Assembly: GCF_000473245.1 (NCBI RefSeq)
Contig: NC_022524.1
Coordinates: forward strand, 582,501 to 646,500
Direction: 5' to 3'
Length of the DNA: 64,000 bases
Source of the DNA: Bacillus infantis NRRL B-14911
Lineage (GTDB): Bacteria; Bacillota; Bacilli; Bacillales; Cytobacillaceae
Shown here: positions 1 to 8,863 of the stretch, one piece after another
Position numbering within the stretch: position 1 is the stretch's first letter
Layout: each line of letters opens with the position of its first letter
Program-made: the position numbers and the translations under genes
The notes under the pieces: model-generated
What the model saw: only the letters and a program-made list of their open reading frames with translations
Told to the model about the DNA's origin: nothing
Databases searched by the model: none

Positions 1-19
1 ATCTGCCGTGCAATTTTTC

Positions 20-232
20 ATGAAGCTGCTGTTAACGGGACAAGTCTGTCCATTTTCAGCAGCTTCATATGGAAAACAAAACGGTGAGAAACATCTCTGA
101 TCCGCTTATTTATGAACGGGCAAAAGGGGAGCTTCTTATGGATGCTCCCCTTTTTTTGGCTTTGTCCTGCTATCAGGACGGGTCTGTCATAAAAGCAGGG
201 CCATGGGTGAATTTTTCCCATGGCTTTTTATT
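20..232 (+). promoter_or_regulatory. Structured leader of the ABC-F gene (possible attenuator)
   Basis: Four hairpins lie in the 270 bases before the ABC-F start. An 11-bp perfect stem pairs 21-31 with 57-67. A terminator-like stem pairs 122-132 with 144-154 and ends in a T run. A small stem pairs 164-169 with 174-179. A second terminator-like stem pairs GCCATGGG (200-207) with its complement (217-224), followed by TTTTTATT. A 26-codon ORF (20-100) overlaps the first hairpin but has no visible ribosome-binding site. Antibiotic-responsive ABC-F genes are often controlled by such leaders; alternatively these are the terminators of a gene lying to the left of the window. Confidence 0.45.
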
Positions 233-269
233 ATGCAAAAAAATAACTGAAATTTGGAGGAAATGAAAA

Positions 270-2153
270 ATGATCGCATGCAGCGGAAATGATATAGCAA
301 AAATGTACGCAGGCACAACAATCTTTGAGGAAGTGGCTTTTGAGATTCATGAAGGGGACCGCGTCGGCCTTGTAGGTAGGAATGGCAGCGGCAAGACAAC
401 TTTATTCAAGCTGCTGGCCGGCATCGAAACACCTGATAAAGGCCAGGTCCATTGGAAAAAAGGCACGAGGATTGGCTATCTCTCGCAGATCCCTGAATAT
501 CCTGAGCATTTTTCAGGCAGGGATGTACTCCTTCAGGCATTCAAGGAACTGACAGTGGTTGAGAGGAAGATGAAAGAGTGCGAGCAGGCAATGGCCGAGG
601 AAAAAGATGCTAGCAGGCTGGAGCGGTATATCGCAGAGTATGGCGTGCTTCAGGAGCAATTTGCCCACGGCGGCGGCTATGAAATGGAGGCAAGTCTGGC
701 CAGGGTGGCATCTGGCCTGAAGATTGAAGATTTGCTGAGCAAAAGCTTTTCGTCCTTGAGCGGCGGGGAAAAAACAAAAGTATCCCTCGGCTTCACCCTT
801 CTCCAAAATCCTGATTTCCTCCTGCTCGATGAGCCGACTAATCATCTGGATATCGATGCGGTAGAGTGGCTGGGGGTATTTTTAAAAGAATACGATGGAA
901 CGGTGATTGTTGTATCCCACGACCGCTATTTCCTGGATGAAATCGCCAATAGGATTTTTGACCTTGAAGATGGGGAGCTCACTTCTTATCAGACCGGCTA
1001 CAGCGGATTTGTAAAAGAAAAAGAAGAAAGGCTTTTGAGGGAATTCCAGCAGTACGAAGAGCAGCAGAAGAAAATCAAGAAAATGAAGGAAGCCATCAAA
1101 CGCCTGCGTGAATGGGCCAATCAGGCCAACCCGCCGAATGAGGGGCTGCACAAAAGGGCGAGAAGCATGGAAAGAGCGCTTGAACGGATGGAAAAGCTCG
1201 ACCGTCCCATCTTGAACCGGAAGAAAATGAATATGGAACTTGATTCTGCCCAGCGGAGCGGCAAGGATGTAGTGGTGGTGAAAGGGGCTTCCAAGCATTT
1301 TGGCAGTCAGACGCTTTTTGAAGATGCCTATCTCCATATCCAGTTTCAGGAAAGGACAGCGATTGTCGGCAGCAACGGCAGCGGCAAGTCGACACTCTTG
1401 AAAATGATCCTCGGCGAGGTGCCGGCAGATGCAGGCGAGGTGCGGATTGGGAGCAATGTGAAAATAGGCTATCTTTCGCAGCATATCCAGCCTGGCTCGG
1501 AAGATGAAACCGTCCTTGAAGCATTCCGGAATGAGGTTTCTGTGGCAGAAGGGGAGGCGCGTAATATCCTGGCAGGCTTCCTGTTCTACGGCCATGCGGT
1601 CTTCCGCAGGGTGTCCAAATTGAGCGGCGGTGAAAAAATGCGCCTGCGGCTCGCCCAGCTGATGTACCAGGATATCAACTTTCTGATTCTGGATGAGCCG
1701 ACAAACCATCTCGACATTGAATCCCGGGAGGTGCTGGAGGAGGCGCTGCAGGACTATAAAGGGACCATTCTCGCAGTCTCGCATGACCGCTATTTCCTGA
1801 ATAAGCTGTTCACCAGGATCAGCTGGATTGAAAACCGGCAGCTGCTTACCTTTGCTGGCAGCTATGATTGGGCTAAGGGGAAGAAGGCAGAAAAAAAGCA
1901 GGCGTCCTTTACAAAAGAAAAGCTTGCGAAAAAGAAGCCGGCAGTGCATCGTGCAGTCCAAAAGGTGAGCAGTGAGAATCCTGAGCAGACCGAAAAAGAC
2001 ATTATGCTGATAGAAGCGGAAATCTCTGCACTGGACGGCAGACTGGAGGCTGAAAAGGATTTGTCTGCCCTGCAAAATATGTTCAGGGAGAAAGAAGAGC
2101 TGGAACAAAGAAGAGAAGAATTGTATAGGAAGCTGGAAGAATGCCTTTCATAA
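270..2153 (+). CDS. ABC-F family ATPase (ribosome-associated, duplicated ATPase)
   Basis: A soluble protein of 627 residues with two ABC ATPase domains and no membrane segment, the ABC-F pattern. Walker A motifs are GRNGSGKTT (about 36-44) and GSNGSGKST (second half). Both halves carry LSGGEK signatures and DEPTNHLDI Walker B motifs. Between them is the charged linker helix pair that in ABC-F proteins reaches the ribosomal E-site/peptidyl-transferase region. A lysine/glutamate-rich C-terminal coiled coil follows (about 545-627). The start has GGAGG nine bases upstream. Family members relieve stalled translation or protect ribosomes from antibiotics; I cannot place this one in YdiF, YfmR, YfmM or VmlR with certainty. 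The hairpin-rich leader suggests inducible expression. Confidence 0.88.
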   Translation: MIACSGNDIAKMYAGTTIFEEVAFEIHEGDRVGLVGRNGSGKTTLFKLLAGIETPDKGQVHWKKGTRIGYLSQIPEYPEHFSGRDVLLQAFKELTVVERKMKECEQAMAEEKDASRLERYIAEYGVLQEQFAHGGGYEMEASLARVASGLKIEDLLSKSFSSLSGGEKTKVSLGFTLLQNPDFLLLDEPTNHLDIDAVEWLGVFLKEYDGTVIVVSHDRYFLDEIANRIFDLEDGELTSYQTGYSGFVKEKEERLLREFQQYEEQQKKIKKMKEAIKRLREWANQANPPNEGLHKRARSMERALERMEKLDRPILNRKKMNMELDSAQRSGKDVVVVKGASKHFGSQTLFEDAYLHIQFQERTAIVGSNGSGKSTLLKMILGEVPADAGEVRIGSNVKIGYLSQHIQPGSEDETVLEAFRNEVSVAEGEARNILAGFLFYGHAVFRRVSKLSGGEKMRLRLAQLMYQDINFLILDEPTNHLDIESREVLEEALQDYKGTILAVSHDRYFLNKLFTRISWIENRQLLTFAGSYDWAKGKKAEKKQASFTKEKLAKKKPAVHRAVQKVSSENPEQTEKDIMLIEAEISALDGRLEAEKDLSALQNMFREKEELEQRREELYRKLEECLS

Positions 2154-2159
2154 CAGACA

Positions 2160-2183
2160 GAAGCCGGATGAGGATCCGGCTTC
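2160..2183. terminator. Terminator between ABC-F gene and cotJC
   Basis: GAAGCCGGAT pairs with ATCCGGCTTC around a 4-base loop, followed by TTCATTTT. It sits between the convergent ABC-F and cotJC genes and may serve both. Confidence 0.75.
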
Positions 2184-2198
2184 TTCATTTTGGATCTA

Positions 2199-2768
2199 TT
2201 AGAATATCTTCTTTTTATCACGCTCATCCTTCAGGATCTCCACCGCTTCACGGAAGCGCATGCTGTGGACGATTTCCCTTTCCCTCAGGAAGCGGAGGCT
2301 GTCATTCAGATCAGGGTCGTCAGAAATGTCGATCAGCCATTGATAGGTTGCCCGCGCTTTTTCCTCTGCCGCGATATCCTCGTACAGGTCGGCAATCGGG
2401 TCCCCTTTCGCCTGTATGTAGGAGGCGGTCCATGGGACACCGGCGGCATTATGATAAAACAGTGCACTGTCGTGATTAACATAATGCTCGCCAAGACCCG
2501 CTTCCTTCAGCTGTTCAGGGGTGGCGTCCTTGGTCAGCTTGTAAATCATAGTAGCGATCATCTCAAGATGGGCGAATTCCTCTGTTCCGATGTCTGTGAG
2601 GAGTCCGATCACTTTTTCCGGGATGGTATAGCGCTGATTCAAGTAGCGGAGGGCAGCCGCCAGCTCGCCGTCTGCTCCGCCGTACTGCTCGATTAAGTAC
2701 TTCGCCAATGTCGGATTGCATGTGCTTACTTTCACTGGATATTGCAGTTTTTTCTCATAAACCCACAT
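2199..2768 (-). CDS. cotJC: Spore coat protein CotJC (manganese-catalase-like)
   Basis: A 189-residue protein of the CotJC family, related to dimanganese catalases. The helical core retains metal-ligand-type glutamates and histidines (GTEEFAHLE near 62-70, EEKARATY, EIVHSMRF). In Bacillus subtilis the cotJ operon is transcribed in the mother cell during sporulation and CotJC is incorporated in the coat with CotJA. It is the last gene of cotJA-cotJB-cotJC, 12 bases after cotJB. Length matches the family. The GGAGGATCC-type ribosome-binding site lies directly before the start. Confidence 0.93.
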   Translation of the reverse strand: MWVYEKKLQYPVKVSTCNPTLAKYLIEQYGGADGELAAALRYLNQRYTIPEKVIGLLTDIGTEEFAHLEMIATMIYKLTKDATPEQLKEAGLGEHYVNHDSALFYHNAAGVPWTASYIQAKGDPIADLYEDIAAEEKARATYQWLIDISDDPDLNDSLRFLREREIVHSMRFREAVEILKDERDKKKIF

Positions 2769-2780
2769 GAAGGATCCTCC

Positions 2781-3053
2781 TTATACTTGCCAGGGCCAGG
2801 GTCCCTGGCTCCATTTCCAGGTGTCGCCGGGGTTGTTGCTGACCCCGAATTGCAGGAGCGGCCCGAATTCTTTTTCGTATCGCTTCTTCAGTTTTCGTGA
2901 ATAGTCGGAGAACTGCTGGAACTGCTGCAGAGCCTGCCTGTCGCCGGGATGAGTATCGAGGTATAATGTCAGCTCCACAAGCACGAAATCGGCAGCCTGA
3001 ATCTCATGCATCAGCTGGTAATAGTCACTGCCCATCTGTTTAGCCATGGCCAT
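2781..3053 (-). CDS. cotJB: Spore coat protein CotJB
   Basis: Small helical CotJB protein, about 90 residues, ending in the aromatic [10 protein letters not shown] tail typical of the family. I chose the ATG at 3053 (or 3047, two codons later) because GAAAGGAA lies just upstream; the longer reading from 3089 adds a hydrophobic, unlikely N-terminus that overlaps cotJA extensively. It overlaps the end of cotJA by about 14 bases, so the two are translationally coupled. Role: coat component or assembly partner of CotJC; the biochemical function is unknown. Confidence 0.88.
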   Translation of the reverse strand: MAMAKQMGSDYYQLMHEIQAADFVLVELTLYLDTHPGDRQALQQFQQFSDYSRKLKKRYEKEFGPLLQFGVSNNPGDTWKWSQGPWPWQV

Positions 3054-3288
3054 GGATTCCTTTCTTATAAGGATTATCATAATAATCATAGAGAGGCTTC
3101 CAGAGCGTTCCCCTCATCAGGGCTTCGTGGGGCGGGAATTGCTCAAGATTCGGCGGCTGAAAATGCATATATAATTGAGGCGGTGTACTGTAGTATTTGA
3201 TTTTCAAAGGCGGGCAGGGATCATAAGGGCTGTGGTAGGGACTATAGGCTTTCATGGGGGTAAAATGCACTTCATTCTGATAGTTCAA
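3040..3288 (-). CDS. cotJA: Spore coat protein CotJA
   Basis: CotJA family: proline- and tyrosine-rich, with the characteristic segment [10 protein letters not shown] and the string [19 protein letters not shown]. The likely start is the TTG at 3288, because a perfect AAGGAGG is placed 8 bases before it; the ATG at 3321 would lie upstream of that site. This gives about 82 residues. CotJA is needed for CotJC incorporation in the B. subtilis coat. First gene of the cotJABC operon. Confidence 0.9.
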   Translation of the reverse strand: MNYQNEVHFTPMKAYSPYHSPYDPCPPLKIKYYSTPPQLYMHFQPPNLEQFPPHEALMRGTLWKPLYDYYDNPYKKGIHGHG

Positions 3289-3324
3289 GCCTTTAACCTC
3301 CTTCAGGATAAAACTCGTCATTTC

Positions 3325-3352
3325 ATCTTATGCGGAAAATGGGAGGATATAA
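3325..3352 (-). promoter_or_regulatory. Possible sigma-E promoter of cotJABC
   Basis: On the minus strand CATAAGAT (3332-3325) resembles a sigma-E -10 element, with TTATAT (3352-3347) 14 bases upstream as the -35. The match is imperfect; the assignment leans on cotJ being a sigma-E operon in B. subtilis. Confidence 0.33.
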
Positions 3353-3502
3353 CTGATGCGAACGGGAAGGCAGGCTCCTTCCTGTTAAAAAGCGGAATCA
3401 CCAGCGTAATCCTGCATGAGGATAATAATTCATAGACTTGTCTCATATCTTTTAAAAGTATGGCTGCCGGCCAAAGATCGAGAGACAAGGAGAATCTGAA
3501 CA

Positions 3503-4828
3503 ATGAATTCGTTTTTAAAGGGAACACTCGTGTTGGTAATTGCCTCTTTTTTGGGGGAGTGCATAGAATTTCTGGTCAATATGGTGCTGGCACGGGAATT
3601 GGGCGAACAGGGGCTTGGGATGTATATGTCGATTCTTCCAACGATATTCCTTGTAATGCTGCTTGCCAGTTTTGAGCTGCCTATTTCCGTTTCTAAATTC
3701 GTCGCGGAAAAAGAAGAAAAATATCATCGGAGCATGCTGGGGCATGCCATCGGGCTGACCATCGTTTTTTCCTCGGTGCTATTTCTTGCCGCGATCGCCA
3801 TTCTGCCTTTTGTCCCGGTTTTCCAGCACTTCTCTCCGCTGCTCAGATGGCTGGTCATCCTCCTGATTCCGATCATTTCTTTTTCATCGATTGCCCGCGG
3901 ATTTTTTATGGGGAAGAACGAGATGGGGAAAATTGCCTACACCAGCCTGCTGCGGAAGCTGGTCCAGCTGCTGCTGCTTGTTTTTCTGTATCAGCTCTTT
4001 GACTTTAATACAGAAACAGCGATGCTGGTCGCCATCTGTACGTTCATCGGCAGTGAAATCGTCATTTTCCTGTATCTGCTGCATGTGTTTTTTATTCAGT
4101 ATCATCAGCTGAAGGGACGTCCTTCGGAAAGCCTGAAGGGGGCGGCGGTGAGGAAGAATCTGATGGCTGTGTCCATCCCGACGACTGCTTTGCGTGTATT
4201 CCATTCTATTACACATGCCATACAGCCATTTTTGATAAAAGCTGCACTTGTGCAGGCCGGCCTCAGCCAGGAGATGGCACTCGGGCAATTTGGGATGCTG
4301 ACGGGAATCGCCATGGCCATCGGCTTTTTTCCTGCTTTTATTGCCCATTCCTTTTTGATCATGCTGATTCCGGCAGTGTCCAAGGCCCAGGCACGCAGCG
4401 AAACGGGTGTGCTCATCGGGCTGCTGAAGCAGGTGATGCTGATTACGGCCATCTATGGCATTCCTGCAGCTGCTGCCATCTATTTCTTTGCGGAGCCGCT
4501 GACAGAAACATTTTTCCATTCCTCGGATGCCGCTGTATATCTGATGCTGCTGTGCCCTTATTTCCTGCTCCATTATTTTGTCATTCCCATGCAGGCTTAT
4601 CTGATCGGACTCGGTCTGATGAAGGATGCTTTTATCCATACTGTCTGGTCCACGCTCGTTTCGTTTTCGATCATGTATTTCCTCGGCGGGAGGCTTGGGA
4701 TGGACGGCATTATCATCGGCATGAATACAGGGATTATGCTGCTGACATTCATGCATTACCTGACCATATGCAAAAGAATCGGCATCACCTTCTGGACTCT
4801 TAAGGCTGACAGGCCGGGGATTCTCTAA
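3503..4828 (+). CDS. SpoVB/YkvU-like polysaccharide flippase (MOP superfamily)
   Basis: A 441-residue integral membrane protein with about 12-14 hydrophobic helices and the N-terminal signature FLVNMVLARELGEQGLG, typical of the SpoVB/MurJ-like polysaccharide exporters. Bacillus has several paralogues; the start and length most resemble YkvU, a spore-membrane member, but this is from memory. Likely role: moving a lipid-linked saccharide across the membrane during envelope or spore synthesis. AAGGAG lies 9 bases before the ATG. It stands divergent from cotJ and ends 51 bases before the next gene. Confidence 0.8.
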   Translation: MNSFLKGTLVLVIASFLGECIEFLVNMVLARELGEQGLGMYMSILPTIFLVMLLASFELPISVSKFVAEKEEKYHRSMLGHAIGLTIVFSSVLFLAAIAILPFVPVFQHFSPLLRWLVILLIPIISFSSIARGFFMGKNEMGKIAYTSLLRKLVQLLLLVFLYQLFDFNTETAMLVAICTFIGSEIVIFLYLLHVFFIQYHQLKGRPSESLKGAAVRKNLMAVSIPTTALRVFHSITHAIQPFLIKAALVQAGLSQEMALGQFGMLTGIAMAIGFFPAFIAHSFLIMLIPAVSKAQARSETGVLIGLLKQVMLITAIYGIPAAAAIYFFAEPLTETFFHSSDAAVYLMLLCPYFLLHYFVIPMQAYLIGLGLMKDAFIHTVWSTLVSFSIMYFLGGRLGMDGIIIGMNTGIMLLTFMHYLTICKRIGITFWTLKADRPGIL

Positions 4829-4879
4829 AAGGATTTTCCAGCACAATGGAGAATTGATAGGTGGAAGGGAGAGAAGCTT

Positions 4880-5317
4880 ATGGATCGAACGCTCAGAGGC
4901 CACCATTTATTATGTGTCCACGGTTTTCGCGGGATGGGCTACAGTCAGGGATTCGTTGAAAATATGGCAGAAATTGTGGAGGATATCCGCAATGACCGCA
5001 AGCAATTCCGGATAAAGGCAGTGGCTGATTTCGACCACGCCTGCCAGGCATGCCCGCATAAGGGAAAGGTGATTTGCGAGGCAAGCGAAGGGTCTAACAC
5101 CCATGTGCTGTCCATGGATGCAAAGGTGATCGGGCATCTTGGTATAGAGGAAAACAGGGAATATGATAAGCATCTGCTGCTCAGCCTGACAGCTGCCAAG
5201 GTCCATCCGGATGACCTGGATTATTTATGTGAAGGCTGCTCATGGCTTCCCTATGGAGTATGCAAGGAGGGAATCTCCCGCTTGAGGGAAAAGTACAGGC
5301 ATGAGTCAATGACATAA
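4880..5317 (+). CDS. DUF1284 cysteine-rich protein
   Basis: A 145-residue soluble protein starting LRGHHLLCVHGFRGMGYS, the hallmark of DUF1284. It has seven cysteines, including CQACPHKGKVIC and CEGCSWLPYGVC, which could bind a metal or iron-sulfur cluster. The function of the family is not established. GGAAGGGAG precedes the start. It probably forms a transcription unit with the flippase gene 51 bases upstream. Confidence 0.8.
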   Translation: MDRTLRGHHLLCVHGFRGMGYSQGFVENMAEIVEDIRNDRKQFRIKAVADFDHACQACPHKGKVICEASEGSNTHVLSMDAKVIGHLGIEENREYDKHLLLSLTAAKVHPDDLDYLCEGCSWLPYGVCKEGISRLREKYRHESMT

Positions 5318-5399
5318 TTTTTTTTTGAAAACTGTAGGGGAGGCATTCCTTTTATGCGTTTATTAAATGAAAACGCAAATGGGGAAAGGAGAAGAAAGC

Positions 5400-5933
5400 A
5401 TGCTGCCCCAATATCATGAAAACACAAACGGCCACAGCCGTTTTGACCAGCTGATCAAGGAAAACGGACTATTTATCTATAAATATATTTATTCGCTGAT
5501 TCGCCATAAAGAGCAGGCAGAAGACCTTTATCAGGAGGTTCTGATATCTGCCTTCCTCGCTTTTCCGGCCTTCAAGGAAGAAGCTAAATTCAGGAGCTGG
5601 CTGTACAGGATTGCCATCAATAAGTGCAGAGACTTCTGGAGAAAAGAGAAAAAGGAAAAGAGATTCTGGGAAGAAGAAGCTTATAAATATCCCATGGAAG
5701 CAGAAAAAAGCCCGGAGCCCGAGGAGGAATTCCTCCATAAATCCGAACGTGAGGAAATGGTGGAAACGATAAGCTCACTGCCGGATATGTACCGGGATCC
5801 GCTTCTGCTATTCTACTATCATAACCGGACATTGATGGAAATCAGCGCTGAAGTGGATGCGCCGATGTCCACTGTCAAAACAAGAATGAAAAGAGGGAAA
5901 GAAAGGCTTAAAGCCAGGCTGGGCAGCGAGTAG
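5400..5933 (+). CDS. ECF-type RNA polymerase sigma factor
   Basis: Sigma-70 family, ECF group, 177 residues. Region 2 has the usual EQAEDLYQEVLISAF segment and the FRSWLYRIAINKCRDFWR element; region 4 is the C-terminal helix-turn-helix ending STVKTRMKRGKERLKARL. The ATG at 5400 is preferred because AAAGGAGAAG lies 7 bases upstream; an in-frame ATG at 5367 has none. No anti-sigma gene follows: the next gene is convergent, so the controlling partner is not evident. The target promoters are unknown. It resembles SigY/SigM-type factors only in general form. Confidence 0.88.
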   Translation: MLPQYHENTNGHSRFDQLIKENGLFIYKYIYSLIRHKEQAEDLYQEVLISAFLAFPAFKEEAKFRSWLYRIAINKCRDFWRKEKKEKRFWEEEAYKYPMEAEKSPEPEEEFLHKSEREEMVETISSLPDMYRDPLLLFYYHNRTLMEISAEVDAPMSTVKTRMKRGKERLKARLGSE

Positions 5934-5936
5934 ATG

Positions 5937-6629
5937 TCAGCCCTCTTTTTTGACCTCTTTTCCTTCTGAATCGTCCCCGAAGGTTTTTTTGATGGTTTTT
6001 TCATCCCCGTAAACGACTATATCATCACCCTCCTGTATTTCAGTGGACAGGCATTCCTTCCGGATCGTAATTTCGCCTCTGCTGACATACAGGACAACCA
6101 CATCATCCTTCTCGGGATCTATGATCTCACTCAGTTTTTTGCCGGCGAACGGAGAATCCTCCAGTACCGGATATTTTAAAATATAATCGTCTTCATTTGT
6201 CAAAAGGACATCTTTAATGGGCAGATCAGTAAAGTCGTAATGCTCTTCCACATCGTGTTTCAGCCAGTCAATGAATTTGTTTTTGACTGACGGCATTTTT
6301 AATATAAGGATAATCAAGATAAGACCGGCTGCAATATAGCCAACCTCCTTTGTGAGGAACTCCTCTGACAGAATGCTGCTGATGGAAGAAATGATGACGG
6401 CAAGGGAGAACGCACCGAATAATATCAGGAAGGCGCAGATCTTCCTCCTCAATGGGTGCTCGAGGATCAGCTCAGATTCCCCGGTCGTGAACCCGGTCCC
6501 GGTCATCATGGATATAACCTGAAAGCGGGCGATCTGCTTATCAAGCCCTGTATAAATAAAGAGCAGGGCACTGATCTCAATGACCGCCAGAATGATTAAA
6601 ATATAAATAAAAATAAACAGATAGGCCAT
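5937..6629 (-). CDS. Membrane protein with TrkA-C (RCK_C) domain
   Basis: 230 residues: four hydrophobic helices in the first 110 residues, then a cytosolic TrkA-C/RCK_C-like domain (about 130-220). A segment between helices 1 and 2 reads MMTGTGFTTGESE and recalls the selectivity-loop style of TrkH/Ktr potassium channels. RCK_C domains bind small ligands such as cyclic dinucleotides and gate ion channels, so a role in ion transport is inferred, not shown. It is convergent with the sigma-factor gene with only 3 bases between stop codons. Confidence 0.75.
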   Translation of the reverse strand: MAYLFIFIYILIILAVIEISALLFIYTGLDKQIARFQVISMMTGTGFTTGESELILEHPLRRKICAFLILFGAFSLAVIISSISSILSEEFLTKEVGYIAAGLILIILILKMPSVKNKFIDWLKHDVEEHYDFTDLPIKDVLLTNEDDYILKYPVLEDSPFAGKKLSEIIDPEKDDVVVLYVSRGEITIRKECLSTEIQEGDDIVVYGDEKTIKKTFGDDSEGKEVKKEG

Positions 6630-6662
6630 AATATCCCCCTAATTTCCTCTGGACAAAAATAA

Positions 6663-6689
6663 GCCTGAAGGATAAAAATCGCTTCAGGC
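6663..6689 (-). terminator. Terminator after the 88-residue membrane protein
   Basis: GCCTGAAG pairs with CTTCAGGC, followed on the minus strand by TTATTTTTG. It overlaps the end of the gene starting at 6950. Confidence 0.65.
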
Positions 6690-6950
6690 CTGCTCTTTCT
6701 CGTTGTAGTAATTTACAGCGTACATGGATCCTTCATCCACCATTTTATTATCCTGGACATCATATGGATCTGGATGCCCGCCTTTTTCAACAGGTACCAC
6801 CCGGTGGTTCTTCGCTTTCGAAGGTAGTACTTTGTTTGTAACATTCACTGTAAATGTCTGGATTCTCTTTCTGCTCTTCAAAGCCAGCAAGAGGATACTG
6901 CTGATGCCGACTCCGGCAAGGATATACGAATTCAATGGACGAGTATTCAT
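6684..6950 (-). CDS. Small membrane protein of unknown function
   Basis: 88 residues: a short N-terminus, one predicted transmembrane helix (about 8-25, AGVGISSILLLAL), a basic stretch and a polar C-terminal tail (HPDPYDVQDNKMVDEGSMY). AAGGAGGAG is well placed before the ATG. I do not recognise the family. It is followed by its own terminator and separated from the neighbouring minus-strand gene, so it is probably monocistronic. Confidence 0.6.
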   Translation of the reverse strand: MNTRPLNSYILAGVGISSILLLALKSRKRIQTFTVNVTNKVLPSKAKNHRVVPVEKGGHPDPYDVQDNKMVDEGSMYAVNYYNEKEQA

Positions 6951-7141
6951 GGTTAAAAGCTCCTCCTTAAAAAATGATTTAAATTTGACTTGCTTTATAT
7001 GTACCCTTTTGAACCCTGCTCAAACCCGGCCCGCAGCATCAGTATTTGGAGAAACTGGTAAAACCTTTATCTGCTTCCTTGCTAAATTGGTTTAAGGAAG
7101 CCTTTGAGCAGGGAAACAGGAAAAGAAAGGCGGGGGATAAT

Positions 7142-8083
7142 ATGAAGTATAAATTGAATGATAATAAATGGGCTTGGCATAATTTTCATACAATAGATGA
7201 ATCACTGAGTTTGAATGAGGTACATTTTGAAAAATCGATCAAGGAGTGGAGGGACTCGTCGAGCGATAATGATACGAACTGCCTCCAAATGGATACACTG
7301 ATCCCTGGCAGGGAGCATATCCGCGGCTCCCTGATCTACCAGCAGACGCTGGAGGACCAGAAGGATTACAATTTTTTTCATTTCTTTCTAACTCGTGATT
7401 TCTTAATTACCGTTAATTTTAAATTTGATGCGATTGAATCTGTCCGTGAGGATTTGCTCCTGAAGCAGATGGACGATGCGGATAACGCTATTGAAGGTTT
7501 TTTTGTCTTTTTGGGGCAGATACTGGACTCCAATTTAACGAAGATAGATGGTTATGAGAAAAAACTGAACGATCTTCTCTGGAAGGTCAAGCAAAGAAAC
7601 AGCCTCAGCACCTTTGAGGAAATCTATGAATCCCGCCATGAGCTTCTTGTCTGGAAAAACCTGACGGTGCCTTTCCAGGAACTGAAAATTGCGGCAGAAG
7701 AGGCATTTGGCGATTTTGCAGCAGAAGGAAGGCAATATCAGCGGACCGCCAAGAGGACGGACCGGGCCCTGATGCTGATCAGGGAATACCAGCAGGAAAT
7801 CGCGACACTAGTCAGTATCGAAGAAGTTGTTTCTGCCCACAGGGGAAATGAAATCATGAAGACACTCACCGTGCTTACAACCCTCTTTACACCAATAACC
7901 GCTCTCGGGGCAATCTGGGGAATGAACTTTAAGCTTATGCCGGAGCTGGAGTGGAAATGGGGTTATCTATTCGCCATCGTCCTCATGATTGTCTCCACCA
8001 TCGGCATCTATATGATTCTGCGCAGCAAAGGCTGGATGGGCGATATTCTTAAAGGCAGGAAAAAGAATTCGTTTTTTAAATAA
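7142..8083 (+). CDS. CorA-family divalent-cation transporter
   Basis: 313 residues. A long cytosolic alpha/beta and coiled-coil region is followed by two C-terminal transmembrane helices. The signature GMNF sits at the end of the first helix (about 260-263) and is followed by KLMPEL, as in CorA/MRS2 magnesium channels. The ATG at 7142 has AAAGGCGGGGG upstream; an in-frame ATG at 7046 has no site. The gene is monocistronic, with a strong terminator after it. Substrate (Mg, Co or Zn) cannot be read from sequence. Confidence 0.85.
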   Translation: MKYKLNDNKWAWHNFHTIDESLSLNEVHFEKSIKEWRDSSSDNDTNCLQMDTLIPGREHIRGSLIYQQTLEDQKDYNFFHFFLTRDFLITVNFKFDAIESVREDLLLKQMDDADNAIEGFFVFLGQILDSNLTKIDGYEKKLNDLLWKVKQRNSLSTFEEIYESRHELLVWKNLTVPFQELKIAAEEAFGDFAAEGRQYQRTAKRTDRALMLIREYQQEIATLVSIEEVVSAHRGNEIMKTLTVLTTLFTPITALGAIWGMNFKLMPELEWKWGYLFAIVLMIVSTIGIYMILRSKGWMGDILKGRKKNSFFK

Positions 8084-8100
8084 GATGCGCCTTTGGTGTG

Positions 8101-8151
8101 ATCCCTTTCAGGCAGACAGTAGGAAAATGTCTGCCTGGAGGGATTTTTTTT
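8101..8151 (+). terminator. Strong terminator after corA-like gene
   Basis: A long stem (ATCCC..CAGGCAGACA with TGTCTGCCTG..GGGAT) around a 9-base loop, followed by eight T residues. Confidence 0.9.
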
Positions 8152-8173
8152 ATGGACGTGATTTCTTTTGGGA

Positions 8174-8790
8174 AATAGAGGGTCTTTGATGAAGTCGTTG
8201 GGGGCTCTGAATGTCTTTTTGGAGGATAGGGGGTCTTTAGTTGGCCCGACTAAAACCCTCTGAATCTCTTTTTTGAGGATAGACGGTCATAGTTGGCTCG
8301 CCTAGAACCCTCTGAATCACATTTTGGAGGATAGAGGGTCTTAGTTCGCTGGACTAGAACCCTCTGAATCTCTTTTTTAAGAATAGAGGGTGTTAGTCCG
8401 GTCGACTAGAACCCCCTGAATCACATTTTGGAGGATAGAGGGTCTTAGTTCGCTGGACTAGAACCCTCTGAAGCCACATTTTGGAGAATAGAGGGTCTTA
8501 GTCCGCTCGACTAGAACCTTCTGAATCACATTTTGGAGGATAGAGGGTCTTAGTTCGGTTGACTAGAACCCTCTGAATCACATTTTGGAGAATAGAGGGT
8601 CTTAGTCCGCTCGACTAGAACCCCCTGAATCACATTTTCGAGGATAGGGGGTCTTAGTTCGCTCGACTAGAACCTTCTGAATCACATTTTCGAGAATAGG
8701 GGGTCTCAGTTCGCTGGACTAGAACCCTCTGAAGCCACATTTTCTAAAGTAGAGAGCTTCAAATCCACACCTGAACCCTCTAAATCTCAT
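8174..8790. repeat. Tandem array of about 12 hairpin repeats, 52-bp unit
   Basis: A gene-free stretch between convergent genes. The unit recurs every 52-53 bases about twelve times (first and last copies degenerate). Each unit holds an inverted repeat: AGAGGGTCTTAGT pairs with ACTAGAACCCTCT around a short loop (CGCTC or similar), then a spacer GAATCACATTTTGGAGGA. The period is not a multiple of three and stops occur in all frames, so it is not coding. Confidence 0.9.
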
Positions 8791-8863
8791 GATCTATCAT
8801 GAGAAGTTCTCAGTTCACCCTGCAAAACCAAAAACCTGCCAGCCAAGAGCAGCCATCTCATTA

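Noticed and set aside
69-266. 65-codon ORF in the ABC-F leader as a gene
   Set aside because: No ribosome-binding site and it passes through three hairpins; more likely chance reading of the leader.
3362-3388. Terminator-like hairpin (AACGGGAAGG with CCTTCCTGTT)
   Set aside because: No T run on the correct side for either neighbouring gene; it lies in the divergent cotJ/flippase promoter region, so left unassigned.
5326-5399. Autoregulatory ECF promoter before the sigma gene
   Set aside because: A TGAAAAC-like and a CGTT-like box exist but the spacing is about 24 bases rather than about 16.
8174-8790. CRISPR array
   Set aside because: The whole 52-bp unit is repeated, with no unique spacers, and copies drift; no cas genes nearby.
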